This document shows, piece by piece, positions 32,706 through 45,700 of a DNA stretch of 64,000 nt; position 1 is the first letter of the stretch, and each line of letters opens with the position of its first letter. The position numbers were made by a program, and so were the translations under genes. Below the pieces are notes generated by a model. That model searched no databases, was not told where the DNA came from, and worked only from the letters and a program-made list of their open reading frames with translations. The stretch is from contig JAKTNV010000009.1 of NCBI GenBank assembly GCA_022747635.1, forward strand, positions 24,974,122 to 25,038,121, written 5' to 3'. Source of the stretch: Hetaerina americana. Lineage: Eukaryota; Arthropoda; Insecta; Odonata; Calopterygidae.

Positions 32706-32960
32706 AAGATACAGGAACACTCACACGAGCAGTATAATATTAGGACGGCACAATAGAACACAACTAAAATAGTAACTCTTAAAAGGACACTCACATTGTA
32801 GATTGTTTGAGCTTTCGGCCTTCTTAGAGGCCTTCTTCAAGTAAGACTTACTAGAAATAGAAGTAATAAGATTTAGAAGAAATAGAAGTAATGTTACTTC
32901 TATTTCCTCCGATGAAGACGGAGCTGAATTCCGTCGAAATGATCAAGAAATAACGTGTGA
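32704..32960. repeat. Fold-back segment with hammerhead-like cores (Penelope-like relic?)
   Basis: On the minus strand, 32841-32813 reads cttgaagaa-GGCC-tctaagaa-GGCC-GAAA, a short stem with the hammerhead-type GAAA. On the plus strand, 32909-32939 reads ccgatga-a-GACGG-agctgaatt-CCGTC-GAAA. This matches the hammerhead core CUGAUGA / stem II / GAAA except for one base (U4 to C). Between them a perfect 13-bp hairpin lies at 32879-32906, and the 'agaaatagaagtaat' unit is repeated. Hammerhead motifs occur in Penelope-like elements and retrozymes. No RT coding is seen here, so the identity is inferred. Confidence 0.4.
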
Positions 32961-33245
32961 GTGATTTTTTTTGTGTTCTTACATTGTTTGTTGCTATCCA
33001 AGTTTGTTATTCAACACTTCCGTGTTACTTAGACGAAATCATAATTTGTGTTGGTGTATGGTTATTTATTCATTCATTTGCTGAAGTTCTTAAAATTGGT
33101 TTTGCTGTCATCGGGAAGTATGCGAGGGAAAATTATTTAAAACAATCCACGCTGAGTCTCTCTTGTTTCTGAAGGTGGCCTAATCAATCGGCAAAGTCTG
33201 GGGCCTGGTCTATTCTCTGTGCTACAAGAAAACTCTGTATGTATC
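32961..33245. other. AT-rich intergenic
   Basis: No feature recognised. Confidence 0.5.
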
Positions 33246-33249
33246 TAAC

Positions 33250-33640
33250 GGTCTCCGCGTTAGCGCCGCTTTGCTGTTAACGTCCGTCCGCTCCAAGTGC
33301 CGTATCTTAGCCACGAGACGGATACGTGGGCAGACGCGCACTTTCAGAGGCGATATTCTTCCGATGCTGTTTCGCGACGGACGGGGGGAGGCAACGAGGG
33401 AGGCGGGTGGTTGGGGTGCAGACGGAGGGGCAGGAAAAGAGGGAGTGGGGGTGCGGAGGAGAAGTCGTGCAGACAGGGCGGTGGGGGGGGGATGGTGGTT
33501 GAGGGGGTTTCATGGAGTGCTCGTGGAAAGGAGGGAGAACATGCGCATGGAGTATGACTTGATTCCGGCCCAAGTGCTCGCAACTCCGGCGATAGAATGG
33601 CAACGTTCAGCGTAGCTGTTGTGTCCATTTCGGCGACTGT
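33250..33640. promoter_or_regulatory. Small CpG-rich block
   Basis: GC-rich and G-rich on the plus strand (33380-33510), with several overlapping ORFs in all frames. It contains 'catgcgcatgg' at 33540-33550, which resembles the NRF-1/EWG binding palindrome found in some CpG promoters. No exon was recognised. Confidence 0.35.
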
Positions 33641-34860
33641 CAATATTATATTTTAAGTAAGTCTGTCGGTCGGAGGCAGTCTTTATATGAATCCGTGAAA
33701 CTCTTGTCCAATATATTGATCTTCTAGGAAACTTAGGGCCTACAATAATTGTTTAACCTGACTACCATTTACTTAAAATGAACTATTTTTCAATTCCACA
33801 CAATACCCGCTTCCCTTAATTTAGTATGTGTTTGTAATTTGTCTGATCTCTTCCTTCCTCTACTTCGCTACATATTGTCCCCTTGGTCAGTCTTTGAATA
33901 TGAATACTTCTGAACATTCCACATTCTTTTTTCTTGGCTTCGCCGAATCTCCCCAGTAACTTCCGTCTGAAGCTGATTCGCCTTCCATTTATTTGTTGTT
34001 TTTCTTACCGTTCGTACTATTTTCTTATGGTTCTCCACGACCGAATGACTCAAGTCTCCAGTTTATTCTCTTGTCTTCTATCCTCAACAAGCAAGCTTAA
34101 GAATTATGCATCGCTGCGCTCCTTGTCAAGGTTTGCATTGATCTCTCTACTTAGCACGTGCACTACGGTTAAGGATGCTGTTTTGAGGGTAGTGTAAGAC
34201 TATGCTAATTTGATAACTTAATTCTTTTCCCAATGCCCTAACAGCTATGCTTATTTTCATATTGCTAAAAACGTTTCCTTCCCTTTTATTAAAAAATGAC
34301 TTCATATTCAAATTCTTATTATCGCCTCTATATTATCTGGAGATTGTTCGATAAATGTATTATCTTTCAGGAGATATGTCACAAAGTTTTGCCTAAAAAT
34401 GAAACTCTTTTTTTATTCGTAGTTTATCGGGTAGACTTTGGTTGTGGATGGATCTTGTAACCTATTAAACATTTGTGTGTACTACTCTAATTTCCTGAAG
34501 ACTCATGTTCAGACATAGGAGCGTTAATCAATGTCCTTTTAACTTTAAGCCTCTTCTTAGAAAGGACAATTAGTTCCAGCGCAAATGAATACTCTTCTTT
34601 TAATTCTTCTTTTCAGAGCGTATATGATATTTTCAGTTTATGTTAGCGTAAAAAAATTTGTTTCCTTTTTCAGTTTTTTTGTTACATTCTTAAAAGTGCT
34701 ATTTAAGCGTGCAGTTCATTCATGCCGTCGAATGCGTATTTCACGAACCGATCACCCTCATTCCATTTCTCAAATAATTGTGCTTTGTTCATCAATCCGT
34801 TCATCCACTTTGTAGTCTAATTTAAGGTTTCTCTTGACGGAGATGAGAGATAATATGTTA
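33641..34860. other. AT-rich intergenic
   Basis: No gene recognised. A C/T-rich plus strand around 33840-34200 gives short ORFs without domains. Confidence 0.45.
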
Positions 34861-34865
34861 CAGGA

Positions 34866-35125
34866 TGCCTTGGTGACCTCGCAAGGTCAGCCACCCATGC
34901 TCTCCATATCCGGTTCGATTCCCACTATAGGAGCTTTTTTCTAGTTGATCTTCTGGTCTGGAGGCAGGCGCCCTTGGTATGACACATTGAGGACATTTTT
35001 TGAAGGCGTGCTGGTACGCAGGATGGTCTTTTACGTGACCGAGGTGAAATCCACCAAGGAAAATGTAACACCAAACTCCTTTTATTTTTCGGCATTAGCG
35101 GCAATATGATGAATTTTACGTCGAC
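34866..35125 (+). repeat. Possible degenerate tRNA-derived SINE
   Basis: 'atccggttcgattcccact' near 34907-34925 is a good B box. Downstream 'gatcttctggtctggaggcaggcg' and 'acgtgaccgaggtgaaatcc' resemble family body blocks (gatcttcctgggaaaccgcaggcg and acgaggtgaactcc). The A box is not clear. Confidence 0.4.
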
Positions 35126-36005
35126 CACATGTTTGCAAATCATTCCCTCTTGCGGAGTCTGCGTTAGTGCTCGCTGATGATTTAATATCCGTGTTTTTTA
35201 TTATGCCTGATAACTGTGCGTTTCCGTTATCCTAAAGTTATCAAGAAATATAGTTCTTTTGGGTGTGTCCGATTCAACTATTAACCGCAGGCAATATTTT
35301 CCTCCGTTTTAGGGGAGGCCATGGCATTTGGATCTGCTCGCATATAAATTGACTCGGGGATTTGAGCATGTAGAGACCTCTTATTTTTATTGGAATCAGA
35401 TTGATATTTGTGTGAGAATTAGGCTTTTGTTTAATTTTTTAAATGTATTTTCCTTCAACTTTGAATGATGTTAATACATATCTGTTTTCTTTTTACGATA
35501 CATTCAACATCTAGAAACGATGATAATACCAAACTGCTGACTCTTGCATAGTTAAAAATAGGTGCCCACTTTCGATTAAATTCATTTCGAAATGAATTAT
35601 AAATTGATAAAGTTCTTATAAATATTTGGGAGCACCGACACTCTATTCTTGGAGCCATAAACTGTCGCAACGGAAAGAACGAGTGAACAAGTTTTCTAAC
35701 CGAAGTGATGAAATTTCAATAGTAGCAGTGCAATGCGTTGCACCCATGATATTGCCTTAGTGCAATCGTATTTGCCTCACTTTTAATGGATTGATCTCGT
35801 GAACTCTGTACTTCTATCTCCTTGTAATAAAGCAATGGTCTGCGAAATAAAGAAATGCATATTTGATGAAAATATGCCCTTCGACATTTTAGGTACTGAT
35901 TCTAAAGGCATTGTTCGTATGCTAAACTCAAGTATAAAGTCTGAAATAACCTTTGATTCTGATTTTTGAAATATGCGTGCGTCGTTTACTAAGTCCTTAG
36001 GAAGA
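35126..36005. other. AT-rich intergenic
   Basis: No feature recognised. Confidence 0.5.
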
Positions 36006-36029
36006 AATATAAAAACAAATCGTTTTGGT

Positions 36030-36480
36030 TTGATTTTTTATTTTTCAACTTAATCTCCTTTTTATCTTGATACAGTTTTCCCAATGTTCCTCCGACATTT
36101 TAAGCCAACCAAAAAGTAGAAATTCGCAAGGTCTTCAAAATAGACATCTGTTTTGGCGATTACGATGCCTCCTCGTTCGACGTAAATCGTTTTGCTCCGA
36201 GCCATTTCTTCAAGTTTGAAAATAAATAAAAGTCACTCGTCGCCAAATCTGGTGAATACGATAGATATTGTAATAATTAATTTTCACCATAGAAACTGCT
36301 CTGGTGGGCACCCGTGCATGGTCTAGATGGAACAGAATTTTTTTCTTTCCTAAATTAGGACTTTTTTCTTGTTACCCATTGGTCAATTTGCCTCGATTTC
36401 CCGCAAAATATTAAAAAGAATACCGTTGGGTTTTTAAAGTAAATGCCATGGGTGCGAGTATGGATACATTCAATCATATT
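36030..36480 (-). pseudogene. Mariner transposase relic, C-terminal half
   Basis: The minus strand, with frameshifts, contains EIEANWPMGNKKKVLI (about 36400-36350), a HLDHARVPTRAVSMVKI block (about 36330-36275, equivalent to HxDNARPHT), then SPDLATSDFYLFSNLKKWLG and AKRFTSNEE (36255-36170), then AKTDVYFEDL and EHWENCIKIK (about 36160-36050). This is a different, older mariner lineage than the intact copy. Its middle catalytic motif has His for Asn, and the D-to-D gap is shortened and out of frame. No terminal repeats were identified. Confidence 0.75.
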
Positions 36481-38685
36481 ACCATTATGTTTTGAGTAAA
36501 ATATTGATTAGCTGGATGGATTTCACTCAATTAATTAGCCAATTTTATTTATTTTTAAATCGTACATACTGAATTATTTGCAAAATTCCGATTCGGAACT
36601 AACCGCAACCTTGCAGAAAGAGCTGACTCCTTTTGATTTATTTCTTACGAAGTAGAATCATGTCGAACTCGTATCGATAGTCTCCTTTTAAGGCTTCCAT
36701 TCCCTGGAAGAACAACCAGAGGCCCTCAAACAGTAACCACTAAATCCCTTTCCAATGTATTTATCTCCTTTGCAAGGGGGTCTCTCCCGGCTGTGCCCAG
36801 CACAGATTCTGCGTAACTTGTGTCATCCTACGTAACTTGATATTAGATGTGTGTTTAATGCTTTTGATCCTTTTTTTGTCCTTTTTCGATAAATATGACG
36901 GTGGGAACGCGCATTTTTGCTATACTGTTGAAATGGTTCTCTGTGAGGTTATTTTTATCTACAGAAAAAAGAGAAAAACTAGTCTCAGTGAACAGTGAGG
37001 AATGTGAAAAATATTCTAAAAGGCGACCTCCAAAATGAAGTATCCTGATTATGTGAAATCTGAGACCGAAGTGTAATGGAGCTCAGTGATTCAAAGAATT
37101 AGATATTAGGCTAGGCAAATGAGTGTACCGTAAATGCGATGATGATTTAATGTGTCAACAGTATTGAATTTATGACTTCATGGGGGGAGTGTCATGAGAA
37201 TACAGGGTGATTACCAATGTAGCTGTTTTCGAAATATTTGAATTTAAATGAAAAGTAATATAGTGTTGACCTGAGTAATCTATTATTCAAGTAATATACA
37301 GCATTAGGTAATTCATTGATAATTTTAGAGTGTAAAAATTATTACATTACATTCCTTAAAACATGTAGTTCGGGTATTAATTTCTTCATGCTCTTGTTAT
37401 GAAATGTAATGTTAATTCCAGAGAAGATAGGGTCGAGGAGGCTAATCAAACGGATATTATGGAACCCGCGAGGCACGCGGATTTTTTCATCTGCAGAATT
37501 CCGTACCCCGTTAAAATTCCTTACTGACACGTAAGAGTCAGTCATTTTATTTGATTTTTGAAAGAAATGGCTCCATAGAATTTCAATGGTTTTAAGTAGG
37601 TGATCTTTAGTCAAAATGAAATATCATTAACTTTCAAAAATCTTTTTGTCCTGATTTCTTTCGGAACGAAACTGCTAGGTGAGATACAACTAAATAATAG
37701 TGAATAAAAAAAATAAAACGCTATGGCAATGCTAGGCTCCCATTAAAGAATACTTAATTGTTATTTTTTACTTATATTTTATTTATTATTTTTGATCTTT
37801 TATATTCTAACTCGAAGTGACCATCTCTGTTTCTCAAGTTGTCTACCTGTGAAAAATTTAATTTTTCATTCCTATTTTAAGATGACATTATGCATAGTTC
37901 ACGGGGTCACCTTATCGAATTTCTCGATCAATTTCCTTATAAGGTTTCTCCTTGTTTTTACAAATATTTAGGCTATAACACTTCTAGGTGTATCGGTAAT
38001 GTGCATAAAATAATACATGTGGAAACTTATCTCTTTATGGTCTATTTTCTACTTTATTGAATGGAAATCAAATAGTTCTTCCTAAAATCCTATTTAAAGC
38101 AATTTTTTGTACGCAAATTTTGGTCCTGTAATGCCACGTTTATTTTTATAGCTTTAGCCAAGTAGTTAAGATCATATGAAAATAGTTAAATATATGTTTC
38201 CAGTACGTTAAAGAAAGGGTCACTATTCAAAAAATCCCCTACAGTATTTTTTCCATGTTGGTGAAAAATATTCGCGCCGAATATGCACCTATGTGGACTG
38301 TTTGAACGGTATCGAACCGTTTACACAAAAAACGGCCATGTTTGGATTGTTTTTCTAAAAAATGGTATCCAAGTAGTCATTTACTATCTCGTTATATGTT
38401 AATTGCAATACGGGATATTCTAAAAGTACATGCCTGTCTTTTTGTATGTTTACAATTTTTACAGGAGTCATTTCAATCCACTTCTTACGGCTTATACAAT
38501 ATGGATTATTGAGTACGAGTAGCAATTAGTAAATAATTGGCTAAATTGTTTATATATGATCCAACTAAATGGTTTTTACTCCATCAAATATTTCTGGACA
38601 TCATTTTTGTTTCTATTTCGAATACTGAATTTATGCACACTCGTACGCAGTATTTATGGACGTTATTTCGGTTCACAGCTCATAT
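36481..38685. other. AT-rich intergenic
   Basis: No gene recognised. Confidence 0.5.
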
Positions 38686-38689
38686 ATTG

Positions 38690-39145
38690 ATGTTGCGCGT
38701 TGATCACGAGAATTCAAAAAAAGGAAAATCCTTTTCGCCACGTTCTGGCCGATCGCATAGCCCTCTCGAATTGCACCGGGTGTCCTCGGGGAAGTGCATG
38801 CGCATTTTTTCCCCACCGTCCCAACCGGTTCAAGATTTTCGTTGGCCTTTGCATGATGTGGTCGCCCGGTCGTTGACTGCAGTTCCAAGAAATTAATAAG
38901 GATTGGAAAAGGTGGGAAGTTAGGGGGGGGGGCAACATTTCTTCGATCGGCACCTTTTCTTTTTACTTTAATTTCTATCCGGGAGATAATTCGCGTTGCC
39001 ACCACCCACAGGATAAATAAAATTAAGGGGAGGAAAAGAAATGTAACCCTCCTCGGGCTGAGAGAGCTTTCACCTGGCTCCCTTGACGTCAGCGAACATG
39101 AAACTTGCAGCGCTCGGAAGAATGCATCTGGCCAAGGAGGCAATG
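38690..39145. promoter_or_regulatory. CpG-richer patch
   Basis: More CG dinucleotides than the flanks, with 'gcatgcgcatt' at 38797-38807 (NRF-1/EWG-like). The minus-strand 156-codon frame at 38673-39143 is not recognisable and overlaps other frames. Confidence 0.3.
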
Positions 39146-41890
39146 TCCTCTTCGGTTGGTTTCATTCGTATAGCGTGGGTGTGTAGGTGATTCTCTATTT
39201 ACACCATAGGTGCTATCTGAAGTTCAAGTTGTGATTCGAAATTGGTGTGTACCGAAAGTAATTTTCAGGTAATACTTGAACTTATGCGTTGAAGAAGGCT
39301 CCCGGTACGCATCTAAATCTATTATGCTGCAAGAAACCGCAGGATAATGTGACAAGGGTGTTTATGACACAAAAGGTTAACGAAAATATGTTACTATCAT
39401 GGAAATCAAAGTATAAATAGTTAAAAGAATTTGTTTCCGGATAGTTTGAACTGTTGTCTAGTAAAATAGCAGTTGTCTTGTGAAACAAAATTTTCACTAT
39501 AAATTGTTTCATTAGTATATTTCTTTTAACTTATTAGTATTGATTTCACTTAGCAGTGTTATTTGGCGTGGAATTGTTCCCTCCGCGTTAAATGATATTT
39601 GCATTGAATCTGCATCAAGGTATTTTTTCCCACCCAAAATGTATTCAAATTTAGTAGCATATTTCGTGGTGGTGCTAATGTGTGAGTTGGATATTAAATA
39701 GAGAAGAGGAAAGATATTTATCGTCACGGTTTTAGTGAAAAAAATGAATCTCAGGTAAAGAGTATGTCAAGGTAAAACTTCGAAAGGTGCATTGCATCGT
39801 TCCTCCAAGGAATTCTCTCACGATCTGCACGGATGGAAGTATAGATAGCAGGGGTGGGGGAACTGCACCGTGACCGTTTATGTGCAGGGTTGCCAAATTC
39901 GTAAGAAATGAACTCGTTTCACCTTTTCATCATTTCTACTTCTGATGAAAAAAAATAGTAAATTTGTGTGGAGCATTTGCACTTTGATATAATATTGGAT
40001 TTTTGAACCTCCTGTCTCCATTATGGAGCAGCAGTGATTACGTTATTTCACGTTCGGGGGAAATGTGAAGACAGACGTATGAATTTTAATATTTGAATAC
40101 TTCATCATATTGAATCCATCCTGATTTTTCTGAATATTACAAATAAAGACTGAAATAGCATGTGTTTTTCTGTCTACTCCCCTATCTGAAACAATTAGGT
40201 AATCATATAGGTTACTGCTTACATCTCACATGGTCCCGTTTTAAAAGATTATTAATTGTTCCATTGTTCATGTTTATGGTCATGAAAAATAAAAATATCA
40301 TTAGTTTTATTTGGATCAGTCATTGTGATTGTTCAACCCGCTTTCATGTTAGCAGCTCTATGAAATTCATTGACTCACTATCTGTCAGCCATCATGGTTT
40401 CAGCGGACGCCATCTTTGGGAATAAGCGTAAATATATTATTTTTTTCAACGTTAATATCATCCTTAATTAGTAACACATGTATGAATTGCATGAACCGTT
40501 TTTTACTTGCTCATTGTGAAGTTTTCATTTTCGCTCAACAGAAATCACAGATCGACTTTTATTCCCTTGATTTGGTTTCGAAAATTTGGCCCGCTGCGAA
40601 AAGCAAGACTGAAGATGCTCGCGTTGCCACATCACCGCGAAGGAAGAGAAACTGCGCTCGATTTTCACTCGACGCGTGGGAAGCCTTCAAAAGCGGTGAC
40701 GCCATTTTATTTACTCGCGGTGCATCAAATGAACTGCGTTCTTCGCCCACTCCCTCGATGCGGACCGATGTGCAACATTTTCAAGTTTAGGAAGAAGGTG
40801 TTCAGATTTATGATTGTACTATCGGAGTGAGTAGCTTTGGAAATGAATTTTGGTGTAAAGTAATGCCTAATCTCGTTTGAGTAAATTTTACGAACTAAGT
40901 GCATAGGACATATATAGAACATAGGGAATCATGCTTGTGTCATCTTAGTCAAACGGTTGTTCAAACAATCCTAAACTGGCTAGTTCTCCTACATCTTAAG
41001 GAAGTACCCTTTCTCGACTTTAAAACCCTGGATATAGTTTTTTGAAAAACACTTTTGTCGTCGAAAATTAACTTAAGTTATTCGAGGGCACGCGTTTATC
41101 AAATACCTATGATTTTGTGGGTTTGAAATTGAATGATCTTCGTGGACTCAAGCACATTTAATTTTCAGAATTTTGTAATATGTGATAAAGATAGCCGTTG
41201 GCTATAGTAGGGTTTTATCCTGATTAGCTAAGAAAGTTATTTATAAATATGAATCAGCATGTTCTAGTTTGGCAAATAAATGCACTACGTAATCCAAGGT
41301 CTACCGAGAACATTTTTGCATGTAACATACGATCTCCGCTGCTCCGGGGGATTTTTTTCTAACAGAAGATATATGGATCTTTTAAGGTGGCCAATTAAGT
41401 TTGTTTGAGTGCAAATGTCATCGATTCAACCGTAAGGTTTCGATAAGTAATAAATCGTGGACACTAAATAGTTGTCTATAAATCTTCATCCACCATATAT
41501 TAGGCCAATTTTCATTCTGGTTTTCTGGAATCTATTTTGTGTCTTGTCTTCTGTATTTAATCTTTTTTTATTTTTTCGGGCGTCCTACGTAAAAGAACAA
41601 TTGTGCGTCGCGGTAACTTCGCAATTTATGTTTCGCCGAGTGGCCATATTGAAACGCAGATGCCTGAATGCCATAAGTGTCCACTGTTCCTCGAAATGAA
41701 ATTAATTGGAAGTTTTATAAATTGTTGGAAATCCCGAACTTCACAGATATACACTCTCTTTTCGAGACTGAAGTGTACCTTAATAATTCATATCTTTGAT
41801 ATGGCATTGCCGCTATCGCTAAAAAAATTAAGGTTCCAGATTGTGTTCCGATTTCGCAATTTTATAGCACGCGAAATTTTTTAGGATGCG
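39146..41890. other. AT-rich intergenic with small CpG-richer patch at 40570-40770
   Basis: The patch gives overlapping ORFs on both strands with no known domain. The rest is featureless. Confidence 0.4.
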
Positions 41891-41894
41891 ATGC

Positions 41895-42335
41895 ATTCGG
41901 CTAGGAGCTTGGTCTCATTCGAAGCTGGGTTGCATCGCTGGAGGTTTGTTGCAGCGGGATGGGCGGAACGGGGATAGGGGAAAGGAGGCCAGGGTCATAG
42001 TGAGCAGCGACCGTTAACCAGCGCCTGCGCACTCGGGCCCTCGCAGAAATGCATTCTCCACTCGCATCGCGTCGCTGCGCCGAGAGGGCAGGATGCAGCG
42101 CCTCACGCCCTCCCCCTTCCTCCCTCCCTCCCCTCGCTTCACCCCCATCCCCGTCTTCCTGAACCACGGGACCAGCCCGCTGCATTCTCAACGGTGCAAA
42201 CCCTCCCGCCGCCATAGTCAGGCACTCCTCTCTGCCGTGCAAAACTGGCCCCGAATTGTCTCAATAAACCGGTTGGCTTGGGCGACGGGTATAACTGTCT
42301 GGTTTTCTCTGGCTGGGCAAAAGCCGGCAATATTT
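41895..42335. promoter_or_regulatory. CpG-rich block
   Basis: GC-rich, with 'gcgcctgcgcactcgggcc' at 42021-42039 and a pyrimidine-rich run at 42100-42160. Overlapping open frames occur on both strands without a recognisable product. Promoter-like composition only. Confidence 0.4.
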
Positions 42336-42489
42336 GTCATCCATTATTCTGCTGAGCGGTGAGAAGTATTGCGATCAATGGATTTAGTTTCTGAAACCGA
42401 TTAGGTGTCAAAATCAGAAAATCTCTTCTAAGGATATTTTTTCGTGCTTACTTTGATGATTTGAAACTTTGAGGAAGCTTAGCGGGAAG

Positions 42490-42715
42490 AACATTTTAGC
42501 TGTTGACCGGAGAGTCTTCGGTTCAAAATCAAGGCGTTGCCTTTTGATAACCGCATCTAAAATCGAAGCGATTCGATTTTCCGGTTACTAGAAACCGCAG
42601 GTGACGCAGGGAAGGTGACTTCCCCTCCTATCTCGGCGTAGATTTCGCCAACCTGAAGGCTTAGTTCGTAGTAAGCTCTGTCTTCACCAATCATAGCCCA
42701 AATTGGTGTTGATCG
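42490..42715 (+). repeat. tRNA-derived SINE, degenerate
   Basis: B-box-like 'tcggttcaaaatc' near 42519 is followed by the family body: 'gattttccggttactagaaaccgcaggtg' read in parts as ccggttact / gaaaccgcaggtgacgcag, then 'ggaaggtgacttcccctcct' and 'ggcttagttcgtagtaag'. The A-box region is decayed. Confidence 0.75.
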
Positions 42716-45700
42716 ATGAGTTTTCGGTCGAGATGTTCGGCAGTCTTTCAATGAAAGGAACTTCGTTCAGGATTTTGCGATGAAAACAACCCATTGTTGA
42801 AAGAATAGAACGTACGAATAATGTCGACCATAAATTCTTGTCACTAATTACAAGAACTAAGTGAAAGAGACTTCTGCGGAAAATGGAAGATTTTCACCGG
42901 ATCTTTCATAGATTGAAATCGAGAAAAACTTACCCAAATCCAAAATTTGACCTTTTTTTCGGGATCCGCCAATGGAACTTTATTTTTCAATATAACCCAG
43001 GCTGCAAGTACGAGTAACTATAATATTTGTTAAAAAAATTGTCACTCTCAGAATCTGTCAAAATAGACTGAGCAGATACACGTACAACACCCCTACTGCA
43101 TCCGACTTGGGAAACTATCTAAAGCTTGTTATCTAACAGACTTATTCTCCTCCCTGCCTACTTAATTTCCCCCTCCTGGAAAGCACGTGCCTCTTCGGCC
43201 ATTTTCATTGCGTATGATCTATTAAAGCAGAGAGATAATGGACTAAAATGTCGGCCTCACTCTCTGATAACTATCACTAACTCACCCATCACTCTTTCCG
43301 CTTTCTGCTAGTTAGTTTTGTGCAGTCTTGAGTTACCAAATACAGTACGCGGGTTTTAAATAAGATGTTTATTCCTCCATGTTATTCTAGTTTTCTGCAT
43401 TGTGTCCGTAAATTTGCCCGAAAAAGTGTGCCTTTAAATTTTAAATTCACAGACGATGTAATATATATATTTTGACTACATCATATATTATCTGTTTACA
43501 TTTTCATTGATGCTATATTATCATGCGTCCCCCTCATTTCAATTCCAAAGCGATCTGCAGTATTCGTTTGCCTTCTTTTCCACTTTAGTCTATTATTCGT
43601 AGTGCCATCTTAAAAGTACGCAATTAAATTTACGACATACTTCTACTTGAAGCTCGACGATTTTATCATGGTTGGGAATTTATGCATTCAGACAAGGTAT
43701 TGTTGGTAAATACATTTCTCACAAGTTTTACGAATAAATTCTTCCATTAATTTTCGTAAACCCTCGAGTATTGTTGCGGACATATTATTTGATCTTACTA
43801 ACTTTTCGCCTTCATTTAGCTAAGCCCTTTTTGTATCTCGTATTCTTGTATCCCTGTACCCTACGTATGAGCCTACGCATCTATTAACTTAATCATTTTC
43901 TTCTCAAATTGCACGTATTTCACGTATGCACGCCAGGTCCATGTATCTGTTAAAGTTAGAGTAATAAGTTTTCTGCCTTATTTCTTTTAGGTGCTGTCGT
44001 CATCATTATTTTACCTCTTGGTAGTTCTTTCCATAGCACGTCCGTTTTCCTTACCTCTGAATTTTCTGAAAATAATCACGTTTGTCTTTTCACTTCGTTT
44101 CTTTCGGCGCATTGTATTCTGGCTAGCTTTTATTGTAATTATCTACTATATTACCCAATGGAAACGTTTAAAACAAAAGGATCGTTCAATATGCAATTTG
44201 ACAAAAGGAATTCAGGGTTAAAATCTACTTTTAATTTTAATTACATTGTGGAATATAGGTATTTTAATTACAATGACAATTAAACTCTATTAATTTAACG
44301 AGAACTGAGAGCCAACATTACACATTTATGATGCATTAATGTGTAGTGGGAAAGAACATTAAATCTGAACTTAATGGAGAGATAATTAAGAGAACTAGAA
44401 CAAAGATGATGCTATGGATCGCTGCAATATGAAATGAAAAAGAGAGAAATCATAGTTCGGTTCAAAAACTCGGTTGTAAATGTTCCTTTATGGGAGAACA
44501 ATCAATGAGTCGTTATTCTCATGTTTAATGGCTGCGATAAATTTAAATGAAAGGAATGAGAGTGACGGTACTAATAATCATCTCCTCTGTTGAAAAGGTT
44601 CACTACGCACGAATCATTGCCAAATAGTATACGCATTTAAAGGCACTGACTCATATTCTTCACGATTCATTCACCCAATTAATTTCAAATTTCCTCAGCG
44701 AGGCATTCTTAGGATATTTTAAGAGGCGTTTGTCATTGTTTATTATTATTACTATACATATAGTCAATCTATCAGTTTGGTCTTTTGTGGAAAGATTTCT
44801 CTGTAATTGCATCATTCCAGAACATATATTCCCCCTTTTTAGGTGGAGGAGTTAGAAATACAACATCCATTGAAAATCCATACGTCATCTGAATTAATAT
44901 AACATAATTTTACTGGGTTCGCTTAGAACTCTCTGAGAAAGAAGAATTGGAAATAGACATTCGATGGTCAAATTTCTAAAGATGAATAGTGCTTAGGTAA
45001 AATAAATCTGAATCGTTATATATACTGCACGACGAAATAGTCCGCCGATAACTGAGCATAATGTACGCAAAAAAAAACAAACTCGAGAAAACAAAGGTAC
45101 CGAAATCACCTTAGCCTACATACATCAAATATAAATATAATTCATATTGATGATTTATACATTAATTTTTTAATAGAAGATATTGTTAAAAAACACAAAA
45201 ACCAAAGACACCCTTTCAAGATATAAAGTTCTATTTTGACCACTTGAGTGCTCTTTGCTCTTCCGAGAGCCCTTCTGTCTTTTCTTGCAAGAGTTCATTC
45301 AAATTTATTAACCGGGATCCGAGGGTTTGGAGTGCCAGAATTTTCGCAGTAAATCATGTAAATTTTCAAGCAGAGATCCTGGGATAACATACCGACAGTT
45401 TTTTATGCCGGTATCCAAATAATGCCATTCTCTTTAAGTTCCATACATGAAGCACTTCAAACAATCTGACATGCATGGGACATTAAATAAATTGTTGTGC
45501 TACATTAATAAGAACATAATATACCTACCAACGGCGATTTCACTTCACTCTTTCTTAACTCCCTTGAATTCTAACTGACTCTAGATTATCTACCTAATGA
45601 ATGAGTTCAGCTGTTGGTATCTTCAACAAATGATCATAATAAATGATATTTTATATATAAATAAAGATATAAAAACATTATTATAACGAGTTTAAATAGC

